Source: Cryomorphaceae bacterium (GTDB taxonomy: Bacteria > Bacteroidota > Bacteroidia > Flavobacteriales > Schleiferiaceae). Taken from it: 5,129 nt of DNA. Numbering within the stretch: position 1 is the stretch's first letter; each line of letters opens with the position of its first letter. The stretch spans positions 1 through 5,129 of the forward strand of contig NYXD01000055.1 in the NCBI GenBank assembly GCA_002685435.1. Direction: 5' to 3'. The notes under the pieces were generated by a model. It made no database searches, had not been told where the DNA came from, and saw nothing but the letters and a program-made list of their open reading frames with translations. Shown one piece after another: positions 1-5,129 of this stretch. Position numbers and translations under genes: made by a program.

Positions 1-100
1 ACCTACACATTTCTGCGTAAGTGCTTTATTTTCAGTGGGCCCACCAGGGCTCGAACCTGGGCCCACTGAAAATAAAGCACTTACGCAGAAATGTGTAGGT
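1..100. repeat. Near-perfect 100-base palindrome centred on a tRNA T-arm
   Basis: Bases 1-43 are the exact reverse complement of bases 58-100, separated by a 14-base centre (44-57). The arm carries the last bases of a tRNA acceptor strand (gggccca), a short spacer and most of a terminator hairpin. The centre, with the adjoining tgg, can instead fold as a 5-bp T-arm (ccagg 44-48 with cctgg 56-60, 7-base loop). Base 1 pairs with base 100, so the palindrome reaches the window edge and may have continued further. A natural inverted duplication and a fold-back chimera from library preparation or assembly would look the same here. The exact identity of the arms and the position at the very edge favour a recent or artificial origin. 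Confidence 0.95.
36..60 (-). tRNA. tRNA 3'-end fragment (T-arm plus acceptor strand), incomplete
   Basis: Read on the minus strand, this is CCAGG, the T-loop TTCGAGC, CCTGG, then TGGGCCC and a discriminator A. That is a textbook T-arm followed by a 7-base acceptor 3' strand. No CCA is encoded; CTG follows. The variable loop, anticodon arm, D-arm and 5' acceptor strand are absent, because the sequence turns into the other palindrome arm right after the T-stem. On the plus strand the acceptor end recurs at 58-65 (TGGGCCCA), followed by a terminator hairpin. This suggests the true tRNA lies on the plus strand and the minus-strand copy is the inverted one. The isoacceptor cannot be told, since no anticodon remains. 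It cannot be a working tRNA gene as it stands. Confidence 0.7.
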
Positions 101-113
101 GCTTTACCATTTT
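74..113 (+). terminator. Rho-independent-type terminator hairpin after the tRNA end
   Basis: Bases 74-86 (aaagcacttacgc) pair with 93-105 (gtgtaggtgcttt) to form a 13-bp stem with two G-U wobbles and a 6-base loop (agaaat). It is followed by accatttt, a broken T-tract. It starts 8 bases after the acceptor-like TGGGCCCA at 58-65, where a tRNA terminator belongs. Bases 1-27 hold a truncated mirror copy inside the left palindrome arm. The wobble pairs, which an artificial inverted repeat would not create, show that this smaller hairpin is original sequence independent of the larger palindrome. Confidence 0.6.
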
Positions 114-292
114 ATACAGTTCCTATCTGTTCGTATGGCCTTGAGATGTTTTTAATTTATCTGCCGATTAAAAATGCTAACTTTAAATGGTTTATGCGCA
201 TTACGGAAGCGCTCAAAACTTGAGCTTATATGATTTTATGTATTCCAATAAGCGTGCGCAGGCTATGACACACGAATTAAGCCCTTGAAGGT
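106..292. other. Non-coding stretch upstream of alkB
   Basis: No convincing gene is visible here. An open frame crossing 35-223 on the plus strand begins inside the tRNA fragment and its translation (GPPGLEPG...) is the familiar product of reading through an antisense tRNA T-arm, so it is not called. The stretch is AT-rich and must carry any promoter of alkB. I could not find a good match to the Bacteroidota promoter pattern (TTG, about 19 bases, then TAnnTTTG). A short inverted repeat lies at 211-225. Confidence 0.5.
211..225. repeat. Short inverted repeat upstream of alkB
   Basis: gctcaa (211-216) and ttgagc (220-225) are perfect reverse complements around aac. The site lies 67 bases before the alkB start and could be an operator half-site pair or a small hairpin. 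A 6-bp stem can arise by chance in this length, so the role is speculative. Confidence 0.25.
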
Positions 293-1327
293 ATGAGAGA
301 TCTTAAATATCTATTTGCGTATACAGTGCCTATTTCAGTATACATATCGCTTATTTCAACAGGGATCTGGACGTATTCTGCGGTTTTCTATGTTTTCTTG
401 ATCATCCCATTTTTGGACTTGATTTTGGGCGAAGAAAAAGACAATCTTCCCGACGAAAGTGTTGCCAGTATCCAAAATAAGTGGATTTTCGATGCCATGC
501 TTTACTTAAATATTCCAATTGTATTTGGGCTATTATTTGTGGCATTTTCCTCAATCGAGACCAACGACTATAACACCCTTGAAACTATTGGCATTGCAAT
601 TTCAACGGGCGTTTTATTAGCAACAAACGGCATAAATGTAGCTCACGAGTTGGGTCATAGATCCTCGTATTTGGCACGATTTGCGAGTAAGCTCTTGTAC
701 ATGCCTTGTTTATATATGCATTTTTATATAGAACATAATTTTGGTCATCATTTAAATGTTGCAACCCCAGATGATGGTGCTACCGCTAGAATCAATCAGT
801 CGGTCTACTCATTCTGGTTTACTTCAATCACCAAGCAATATTTAGACGCTTGGAAACGCCAAAAAATAATCCTCGAAACCCAGAAAAAATCTTTCTTCTC
901 TCTGAAAAATGATATGATTTTTTATCATTTGATACAGCCACTATACCTATTCAGTATCTACTCAATCTTCTCTTTTGAAGTAATGATTTTCGCGATTGTG
1001 GTTGGAATAATTTCGATTCTATTTTTGGAATGTATCAACTATATAGAGCATTACGGTTTACAGCGTCAAAAGTTAGCTTCTGGCCGTTATGAGCGGGTCA
1101 AGCCCCATCACTCTTGGAATTCAAATTTTAAAATTGGAAGAATTACGCTTTACGAATTAACAAGACACAGTGACCATCATTTCAAATCTTCAAAGAAATA
1201 TCAAGTCCTGGATCATCATGAAGAGTGCCCTACACTGCCTATGGGTTATCCATCTTCAATCCTTTTGAGTTTTATTCCACCGCTCTGGTTTAGAGTCATG
1301 AATCCCAAAGTACCTCAGGTTAAGTAG
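293..1327 (+). CDS. alkB: Alkane 1-monooxygenase, AlkB family membrane di-iron enzyme
   Basis: Predicted to hydroxylate the terminal methyl of alkanes (or a related hydrophobic substrate) in the inner membrane, using O2 and electrons from a rubredoxin. It is not the DNA-repair enzyme also named AlkB. The histidine boxes are HELGH (H118, H122), EHNFGHH (H148, H152, H153), the AlkB-specific NYIEHYG (H253) and RHSDHH (H292, H295, H296). As I recall the numbering of the Pseudomonas putida GPo1 enzyme, every one of these sits exactly 20 residues earlier here. Hydrophobic segments around residues 8-42, 70-86, 98-114 and 208-248 fit the six-helix fold. At 344 residues it is shorter than the roughly 400 of classical AlkB, mainly at the C-terminus. 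No rubredoxin domain is fused and no rubredoxin gene lies in the window. The ATG is forced: an in-frame stop lies at 278-280. It has no operon partner, and converges on the next gene with a 28-base gap. A related hydroxylase with another substrate is possible. Confidence 0.9.
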   Translation: MRDLKYLFAYTVPISVYISLISTGIWTYSAVFYVFLIIPFLDLILGEEKDNLPDESVASIQNKWIFDAMLYLNIPIVFGLLFVAFSSIETNDYNTLETIGIAISTGVLLATNGINVAHELGHRSSYLARFASKLLYMPCLYMHFYIEHNFGHHLNVATPDDGATARINQSVYSFWFTSITKQYLDAWKRQKIILETQKKSFFSLKNDMIFYHLIQPLYLFSIYSIFSFEVMIFAIVVGIISILFLECINYIEHYGLQRQKLASGRYERVKPHHSWNSNFKIGRITLYELTRHSDHHFKSSKKYQVLDHHEECPTLPMGYPSSILLSFIPPLWFRVMNPKVPQVK

Positions 1328-1338
1328 GGGCAAAGATT

Positions 1339-1371
1339 TCGCTTAATGCGTTCAACTAATCCTTAAAGCGA
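1339..1371. terminator. Possible weak hairpin between convergent alkB and pseudouridine synthase genes
   Basis: tcgcttaa (1339-1346) is nearly complementary to ttaaagcga (1363-1371), giving a roughly 8-bp stem with one bulged base and a 16-base loop. It sits at the tail-to-tail junction, partly within the end of the minus-strand gene. There is no clear T-tract on either side, so its action as a bidirectional terminator is only a possibility. Confidence 0.2.
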
Positions 1372-2024
1372 GACCAAAGACCTGTATCGGGAGTACCCGC
1401 AGTAAACTGCACAGGACATTCATTGATGGCTTCAGGAAGCTCTAGTTTATAGGCATGTAGCGCGATTTGCTGCTTTAAATAAGGCTGCGCATTTCCATAT
1501 TTCTCATCTCCGATAATGGGGCAGCCGATATGGGCTAATTGCACCCTGATTTGATGGAACCGCCCTGTTTTTGGCTTGATTTCAAGCAAGCAACCAAAGT
1601 CGGTGACCGCTAATGTACGGTAGCTTAATTGGGCAAGCTTTGCACCTTTCTTTTTGCCGCTTACGACCAGTGCCTTTTTATGCTCAACATCAGTCCATAA
1701 GTGATGTTCTAATATTCCCGAAGCGAGCTCTGGTGCTGAGCTGGTAATAGCGAGATAGGTCTTTTTGATTTGTCTATTTTCAAACCACTGATTCACGGTC
1801 TTAAGAGTACCCGGACGCTTTGCCATAAGTAAGATGCCGCTTGTCACACGGTCTAAGCGGTGGGTTATACCAACGAATGGAGTTTTTACTTTTTTACCTA
1901 AATGGGCACGTACCAATGCCTCGGCATTATCGGCCTCAAATTTATTGTGTTCGGAGATGGTCCCCGCAGGTTTAGTGATCACAATAATTTGATTGGATTC
2001 AAAAAGGATTTCAATAGCGGACAT
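1356..2024 (-). CDS. RluA-family RNA pseudouridine synthase
   Basis: Isomerises specific uridines in rRNA or tRNA to pseudouridine in the cytoplasm. The catalytic motif is HRLDRVTSG (residues 55-63), with Asp58 as the predicted nucleophile. KKTY near residues 87-90 and KTGRFHQIRVQLAHIGCPI (152-170) are the other family signatures, and GDEKYG follows at 172-177. The N-terminus opens directly with the catalytic-domain strand (ILFESNQIIVITKPAG), so there is no S4 RNA-binding domain. At 222 residues it matches the short S4-less members common in Bacteroidota rather than RluC or RluD. The target uridine cannot be assigned. Start is ATG with no obvious Shine-Dalgarno, usual for this phylum. It is convergent with alkB and divergent from the sulfotransferase at 2124, so it is probably transcribed alone. 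Confidence 0.92.
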   Translation of the reverse strand: MSAIEILFESNQIIVITKPAGTISEHNKFEADNAEALVRAHLGKKVKTPFVGITHRLDRVTSGILLMAKRPGTLKTVNQWFENRQIKKTYLAITSSAPELASGILEHHLWTDVEHKKALVVSGKKKGAKLAQLSYRTLAVTDFGCLLEIKPKTGRFHQIRVQLAHIGCPIIGDEKYGNAQPYLKQQIALHAYKLELPEAINECPVQFTAGTPDTGLWSRFKD

Positions 2025-2123
2025 GGAGTTTTTCTAAGATGGACGGTAAAAGTAGTTCAATTTAAGGCTGTCCGTAGCAGCTTCCCGTAGGTTCGTGTAT
2101 TTTAGCAGCACATTTGCGTAACC
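2025..2123. promoter_or_regulatory. Divergent intergenic region between pseudouridine synthase and sulfotransferase genes
   Basis: These 99 bases lie between two divergent start codons, so they should hold promoters for both directions. A TATTTTAG at about 2098-2105 on the plus strand loosely resembles the Bacteroidota -7 element TAnnTTTG, but no well-placed TTG partner could be picked. On the minus strand TACTTTTA (around 2047-2054) is a similarly loose match. The promoter role follows from gene orientation, not from a recognised box. Confidence 0.4.
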
Positions 2124-2786
2124 ATGAAATTGAACCTTAGCGAAATACCGTATAAATTCAGACACTTTTATTGGAATAAGTACGTCTTGAAGCTTTTTAA
2201 GAAGGAGCGCTTTTTCATGTCGTACAGCTACCGCTACAAGGCCATCTGGTTCCGAAACTACAAGGTCGCTTCGCGCACCATCAATAATTACCTCACTGCA
2301 GATAGTACTCCCGGAGCATTGATCTACGGCTCTGCTATGCCTTATTCTAAATGGTCCGTACGGAACTTCTATAAGTTCGCTTTTGTACGCAACCCTGAAG
2401 AAAAGTTCATCAGCTGCTGGAAAGATAAGGTAACGGTTCAGAACTACTTCAGATTCACTCCTGAGGAGCATACTGCTATGCAGGATTTTGATAAGTTTCT
2501 CACCTGGGTGGAGGGTCAAGATGTGACCAAATGTGACGAACATTTGCGCGCGCAAACTTCCATCATTGATATTCCTAACATGGACTTTATAGGCCGATTC
2601 GAAAACTTCGATGAGGACTTCGCAAAAGTAGCAGAGCAACTGGGTACGCCCTATGAAAAAGAGGTAAGACTCAATGTGAATCGATCGCAGAAGAAGGTCG
2701 AACTCACAGAGGATCAACGCCGCAGATTACAAGCTTTATACCGTAGAGATTATGAGGTGTTTTACCCGGAGTTATTGATTGATTAA
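2124..2786 (+). CDS. Sulfotransferase, family 2 type (carbohydrate-sulfotransferase-like)
   Basis: Predicted to move a sulfo group from PAPS to an acceptor, most likely a sugar. The PAPS 5'-phosphosulfate loop is FRNYKVASRT (residues 43-52). The 3'-phosphate-binding segment is FVRNPEEKFISCW (87-99), with Arg89 and Ser97 as the expected contacts. DEHLRAQ (138-144), DFIGRFENFDEDF (154-166) and the C-terminal YRRDYEVFYPEL (206-217) are further signatures of the Sulfotransfer_2 group that includes chondroitin sulfotransferases. There is no signal peptide or membrane anchor, so a cytoplasmic enzyme is expected, unlike the Golgi-anchored animal proteins. The start is uncertain: the ATG at 2124 gives 220 residues, but the ATG at 2217 (Met32) has an AAGGAG 9 bases upstream and still keeps the PAPS loop. 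Its stop overlaps that of the convergent second sulfotransferase in the sequence TTAA. Confidence 0.88.
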   Translation: MKLNLSEIPYKFRHFYWNKYVLKLFKKERFFMSYSYRYKAIWFRNYKVASRTINNYLTADSTPGALIYGSAMPYSKWSVRNFYKFAFVRNPEEKFISCWKDKVTVQNYFRFTPEEHTAMQDFDKFLTWVEGQDVTKCDEHLRAQTSIIDIPNMDFIGRFENFDEDFAKVAEQLGTPYEKEVRLNVNRSQKKVELTEDQRRRLQALYRRDYEVFYPELLID

Positions 2787-3616
2787 TTCCCGTAGTACTT
2801 TTTCACCAAGGGCGTCAAATCCGTATTGTATTCCTGTGGTGTCTTTTTCTTACGGCTGCTGTTCACAGGAGTATTTAGTACTTTCTGAATGCTGGTTTTA
2901 TCGGCTTTAAAGTTGAGCCAATTCAAAATACGCTCCGCTTCTTCCGCATTCGAAAAAAGATCTTCTGAGCGGACCGTCAAGGTTCTGTTCTTTCCAGCAC
3001 CGGTCTTAAAATCATCAATAAAGGCATTCGTTGCATTCCACAGCCATGCAATTTTATCCTGCTGGCGTTCTATTCCTAAATCTTTGCCGGGTGCAATACG
3101 TCCTTCATCTGTGATGGTTTTACCCGTGTACCAATTTCTTTGGATACCCGAAGAGACAAAGCTATCTGGATGGCGCAGCAGGTGAATAAACTTAGCATTG
3201 GGAAACAATGCTGCCACAGCCGGAGCAAAAAAGGTTAGTCTATTGTTTGTTTCAACGTAGCGCAGATTCTGCAGTTGGCAATCCCGAATGGCTTCATACC
3301 GCCCGGCCATAAATGCACCTTTCGTAAACTCAATATTACTGGGGTCCGCATAGGCTAATTTACCTGTGTAGAGCATTTCAGGCAATGCTTCGTGTTCGAT
3401 GTGTAACCCTTTTTCTAATTCAAAAAGACGGGTGAGCAGCATGGTCCCAACCCTCCCAGTAGAGAGTACAAAAACTGGCGCTGCATTGGCTAATACATCT
3501 TCAGGAAGTACTTCGCTATCTTTTAGGTGCCCGTGTAGTTTAGCACGTAGTTTTAGTGCTTTCCAATACTTCGTATTGAATTCAAACCATTCCTTTAAGA
3601 GTTTGTCTTTTCTCAT
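2783..3616 (-). CDS. PAPS-dependent sulfotransferase (Sulfotransfer_1/3-like)
   Basis: A second sulfotransferase with a different architecture from its neighbour. The 5'-phosphosulfate loop is VFVLSTGRVGTMLLTRLFE (residues 48-66), with STGRVGT in the binding position. The 3'-phosphate segment is FIHLLRHPDSFVSSG (143-157), with Arg148 and Ser155/156 as likely contacts. The 277-residue length suits the bacterial family. The first 40 residues are charged and helical-looking, with no signal peptide. The acceptor is unknown; polysaccharide is suggested by the upstream glycosyltransferase and flippase. Its ATG overlaps the TGA of the glycosyltransferase (ATGA, 3613-3616), so translation is probably coupled and the two belong to one transcript. 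It is the last gene of the unit, converging on the other sulfotransferase with a 4-base overlap. Confidence 0.88.
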   Translation of the reverse strand: MRKDKLLKEWFEFNTKYWKALKLRAKLHGHLKDSEVLPEDVLANAAPVFVLSTGRVGTMLLTRLFELEKGLHIEHEALPEMLYTGKLAYADPSNIEFTKGAFMAGRYEAIRDCQLQNLRYVETNNRLTFFAPAVAALFPNAKFIHLLRHPDSFVSSGIQRNWYTGKTITDEGRIAPGKDLGIERQQDKIAWLWNATNAFIDDFKTGAGKNRTLTVRSEDLFSNAEEAERILNWLNFKADKTSIQKVLNTPVNSSRKKKTPQEYNTDLTPLVKKYYGN

Positions 3617-4710
3617 ACTTGGGGCAGTTTACGTTCCAGTAACTCTTTGAATTGAGCTCTAAATGAGCCACTGTCGTAAGCAGCGATATGTTTCTGCAGC
3701 GTGGCACGAAGTTCTTCTATTCGATCCGATTTTTCAAGTGCGCGCACAAGTGCAGGTATGGCATCTTCATTTTCATACCGTAATTCCTCAAACGGAACGA
3801 CCTCTTTCTGACCACCGCTATTGTGAACGATCGGTATACATCCTGCGCCAATTCCTTGAACCGTTGTAATACCAAAGGGCTCTTCGCGTAATGAATGAAT
3901 AAAAAAGGCTGCAGAAGTCAAGAGGTTGTTGCGCTCTTCTTCTGAAGCATCAGCTATTAGGTGAACGTTCGTCAGTTTGAATTCTGTAATGGCCTGTGAA
4001 CATCGGTTATAGTAATCCACATCATTCTTAAAGCCGATCAGATAGAGCTCATATTCGCGAAGATCGGCCATCATTTTGATCTGCTCTAATTGACGTTTGT
4101 TCGGCGAGAAACGCCCTAGGCTCACTATGCGACGCCCTACTTTTTCACTTTGCTTAAAATCGATCGCTACAGGAGGATAAAGTATACCGTCAATTTTTGC
4201 GTTGTACTGCTCCTCAAAGCGCGCTGCGGTAAATGCACTGTTTGCGATTTGAAGGTCTCTAGCGCCCACTTTACGATGCCAATGGTAGCGTAAAGCATTC
4301 AATTGCATGGGGTCTCTTCCTATGTCTAAAAGTTTAGTCAACGAAATTCCTGTGATTAAGCGTGCTTTTCGCGGGTAGTGGACGTAGCTGATACTATTTA
4401 GTGAAGGATCTAGACCCAGGCTGGTATTGTTGCTGTTAATGATCAAGTCGTAGTCCTGGATATGTTTGTTGACGTCGCTGTTGAAGCGCGTAATGTTCCA
4501 TTCAAAAGGCAGCTTCGGCTCTTTTATAGGCTTAAAGTTAAGCTGGATCCGGGCGCCGTAATGTGCTTCAATATCTTCCAACGTAAGCCGATGACGATAG
4601 CAATAAAAATCCGGAATGATTCCCATAGCATTCAAGACTTTCGTCATTTCGAAAGTGACCTGGAAACGACCTCCTAATTGGACTCTATTTTGAATGTATG
4701 CGACTTTCAC
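3613..4710 (-). CDS. Glycosyltransferase, GT4-like (GT-B fold)
   Basis: Predicted cytoplasmic retaining glycosyltransferase adding a sugar from an activated donor to a growing glycan. The N-terminal domain opens with MKVAYIQNRVQLGGRFQ, whose GG (13-14) is the usual loop near the donor phosphates. SYVHYP (108-113) and ANSAFTAARF (156-165) are typical of the family, and YPPV (178-181) leads into the second domain. The second domain starts at IVSLGRFSPNKRQ (195-207) and carries EEPFGITTVQ (276-285) and GAGCIPIVHNSGGQKEVV (288-305). The usual EX7E donor motif reads E277-x7-Q285, so the second Glu is replaced by Gln. The 365-residue length is normal. The start codon is GTG (4710-4708); no in-frame ATG fits before Met22, and the MKVAYI opening supports GTG. 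It lies 21 bases after the flippase stop and overlaps the next gene by ATGA. Donor and acceptor sugars cannot be told. Confidence 0.9.
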   Translation of the reverse strand: MKVAYIQNRVQLGGRFQVTFEMTKVLNAMGIIPDFYCYRHRLTLEDIEAHYGARIQLNFKPIKEPKLPFEWNITRFNSDVNKHIQDYDLIINSNNTSLGLDPSLNSISYVHYPRKARLITGISLTKLLDIGRDPMQLNALRYHWHRKVGARDLQIANSAFTAARFEEQYNAKIDGILYPPVAIDFKQSEKVGRRIVSLGRFSPNKRQLEQIKMMADLREYELYLIGFKNDVDYYNRCSQAITEFKLTNVHLIADASEEERNNLLTSAAFFIHSLREEPFGITTVQGIGAGCIPIVHNSGGQKEVVPFEELRYENEDAIPALVRALEKSDRIEELRATLQKHIAAYDSGSFRAQFKELLERKLPQV

Positions 4711-4731
4711 TGGGAATAAAGGTACGCAGGC

Positions 4732-5129
4732 TTAGCGCAACAGTAGGTTTTTAATGAATTTTCTATTGACCAGTAGGGCGGCAACGACGATTAAGCCAGA
4801 AACAAAAAATTTAAGAATACCGTCAAGTGGAATTTTATAACAAAGTGCTCCCACGGCTAAGGTGCCTAATAAAATGGCGAGGCTTTCTTTAGTAAAAGGT
4901 TGAAGACCACTTTTTCGATAAATCATAACGGCCCGCATGGTATTGACGAAAACAACCGCAATTAAGCCGCTGTAGGCAACGCCTAATATTCCATAACGAG
5001 GTATAAAGAGAAGGTTGAGTATTACATTAATTAAGAGCATAATGGAACCAATTTGCATGTTCAATTGGTAGAACGGACTATTAGCGATGATTTCACCATT
5101 AGAACCGAATGCGGCATTGATGTACTTTC
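4732..5129 (-). CDS. Oligosaccharide flippase (Wzx/MATE-like), C-terminal part
   Basis: Partial gene: the frame stays open from the stop at 4732 to the window end, giving about 132 C-terminal residues. The codon at 5064-5062 is an internal TTG, not a start. The first visible residues (GSNGEIIANSPFYQ, then LNMQIGSIMLLINV) and NLLFIPRYGILGVAYSG match the region common in Bacteroidota polysaccharide flippases, where a loop like GxNxxII..S..Y precedes a helix ending in IPxYGxxGAA. About four hydrophobic segments are visible, and the tail is basic (NRKFIKNLLLR), in keeping with a cytoplasmic C-terminus. The role would be moving a lipid-linked glycan across the inner membrane. It is the upstream member of a three-gene unit, with 21 bases before the glycosyltransferase. 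A different MOP-superfamily exporter cannot be excluded. Confidence 0.82.
   Translation of the reverse strand, partial: KYINAAFGSNGEIIANSPFYQLNMQIGSIMLLINVILNLLFIPRYGILGVAYSGLIAVVFVNTMRAVMIYRKSGLQPFTKESLAILLGTLAVGALCYKIPLDGILKFFVSGLIVVAALLVNRKFIKNLLLR

Noticed and set aside
1..100. CRISPR-like, insertion-sequence or attachment-site reading of the palindrome
   Set aside because: There is only one inverted pair, with no spacers, transposase or integrase in the window and no second direct copy of the tRNA end elsewhere to act as an attachment site.
35..223. 62-residue plus-strand open frame starting GPPGLEPG
   Set aside because: It begins inside the antisense tRNA T-arm and runs through the palindrome and terminator. 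This peptide pattern is a well-known false gene call across tRNA genes.
1902..2090. 62-residue plus-strand open frame over the pseudouridine synthase start
   Set aside because: It is antisense to the conserved N-terminus of that gene and has no recognisable features.
2034..2717. 227-residue minus-strand open frame opposite the first sulfotransferase
   Set aside because: It mirrors the 2124-2786 gene almost end to end, has no recognisable motif, and overlaps the start region of the pseudouridine synthase neighbour. The plus-strand frame has clear PAPS-binding motifs, so this is a shadow.
2889..3185. 98-residue plus-strand open frame inside the second sulfotransferase
   Set aside because: It is Ser/Arg-rich, as expected of an antisense shadow, and lies wholly within a gene with strong family motifs.
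4462..4677. 71-residue plus-strand open frame (and similar ones at 3399-3650 and 3663-3869) opposite the glycan genes
   Set aside because: All are antisense to well-supported genes and show no motif, membrane segment or plausible start context.
4711..4734. Possible fusion or readthrough between flippase and glycosyltransferase, which share one frame
   Set aside because: Only a TAA and seven codons separate them in the same frame, but the glycosyltransferase begins with a normal family N-terminus at the GTG. A one-in-three chance of a shared frame is no evidence for fusion.
4732..5064. A complete 110-residue small membrane protein starting at 5064
   Set aside because: The codon at 5062-5064 is TTG within a frame that stays open to the window end, and the residues before it match the flippase family. 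The gene is a truncated larger protein.

Overview
The window most likely comes from a member of the Bacteroidota, probably a flavobacterium-like or cryomorph-like marine organism. The evidence is indirect: moderately AT-rich DNA, few clear Shine-Dalgarno sequences, a short AlkB-type alkane monooxygenase, an S4-less RluA-type pseudouridine synthase, and a Wzx-like flippase with a C-terminal half typical of Bacteroidota surface-polysaccharide loci. No taxonomic marker gene is present, so this placement is inference.

Layout. Positions 1-100 are a near-perfect palindrome of two 43-base arms around a 14-base centre. It contains the 3' end of a tRNA (T-arm and acceptor strand) and a tRNA-type terminator hairpin, and it looks like a fold-back junction in the genome or in the assembly. 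A non-coding stretch follows up to 292. A plus-strand gene (293-1327) encodes a membrane di-iron alkane 1-monooxygenase (AlkB family) with all nine expected histidines. It faces a minus-strand RNA pseudouridine synthase (1356-2024). After a 99-base divergent gap, a plus-strand gene (2124-2786) encodes a small family-2-type sulfotransferase. It ends tail-to-tail, with a 4-base stop-codon overlap, against a tightly packed minus-strand unit. Read in its own direction, that unit runs: flippase C-terminal part (enters from the window end, stops at 4732), GT4-like glycosyltransferase (4710-3613, GTG start), and a second, unrelated-looking sulfotransferase (3616-2783, ATGA overlap with the glycosyltransferase).

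How the genes work together. Positions about 2124-5129 read as the edge of a surface or exopolysaccharide cluster. A glycosyltransferase would extend a lipid-linked glycan, a flippase would move it across the inner membrane, and two PAPS-dependent sulfotransferases could sulfate sugars or another acceptor. A sulfated surface glycan is the most economical reading, but no substrate can be read from the sequence. The alkB and pseudouridine synthase genes look like unrelated neighbours. No CRISPR array, insertion sequence or phage gene was seen. The most unusual structure is the tRNA-centred palindrome at the left end.
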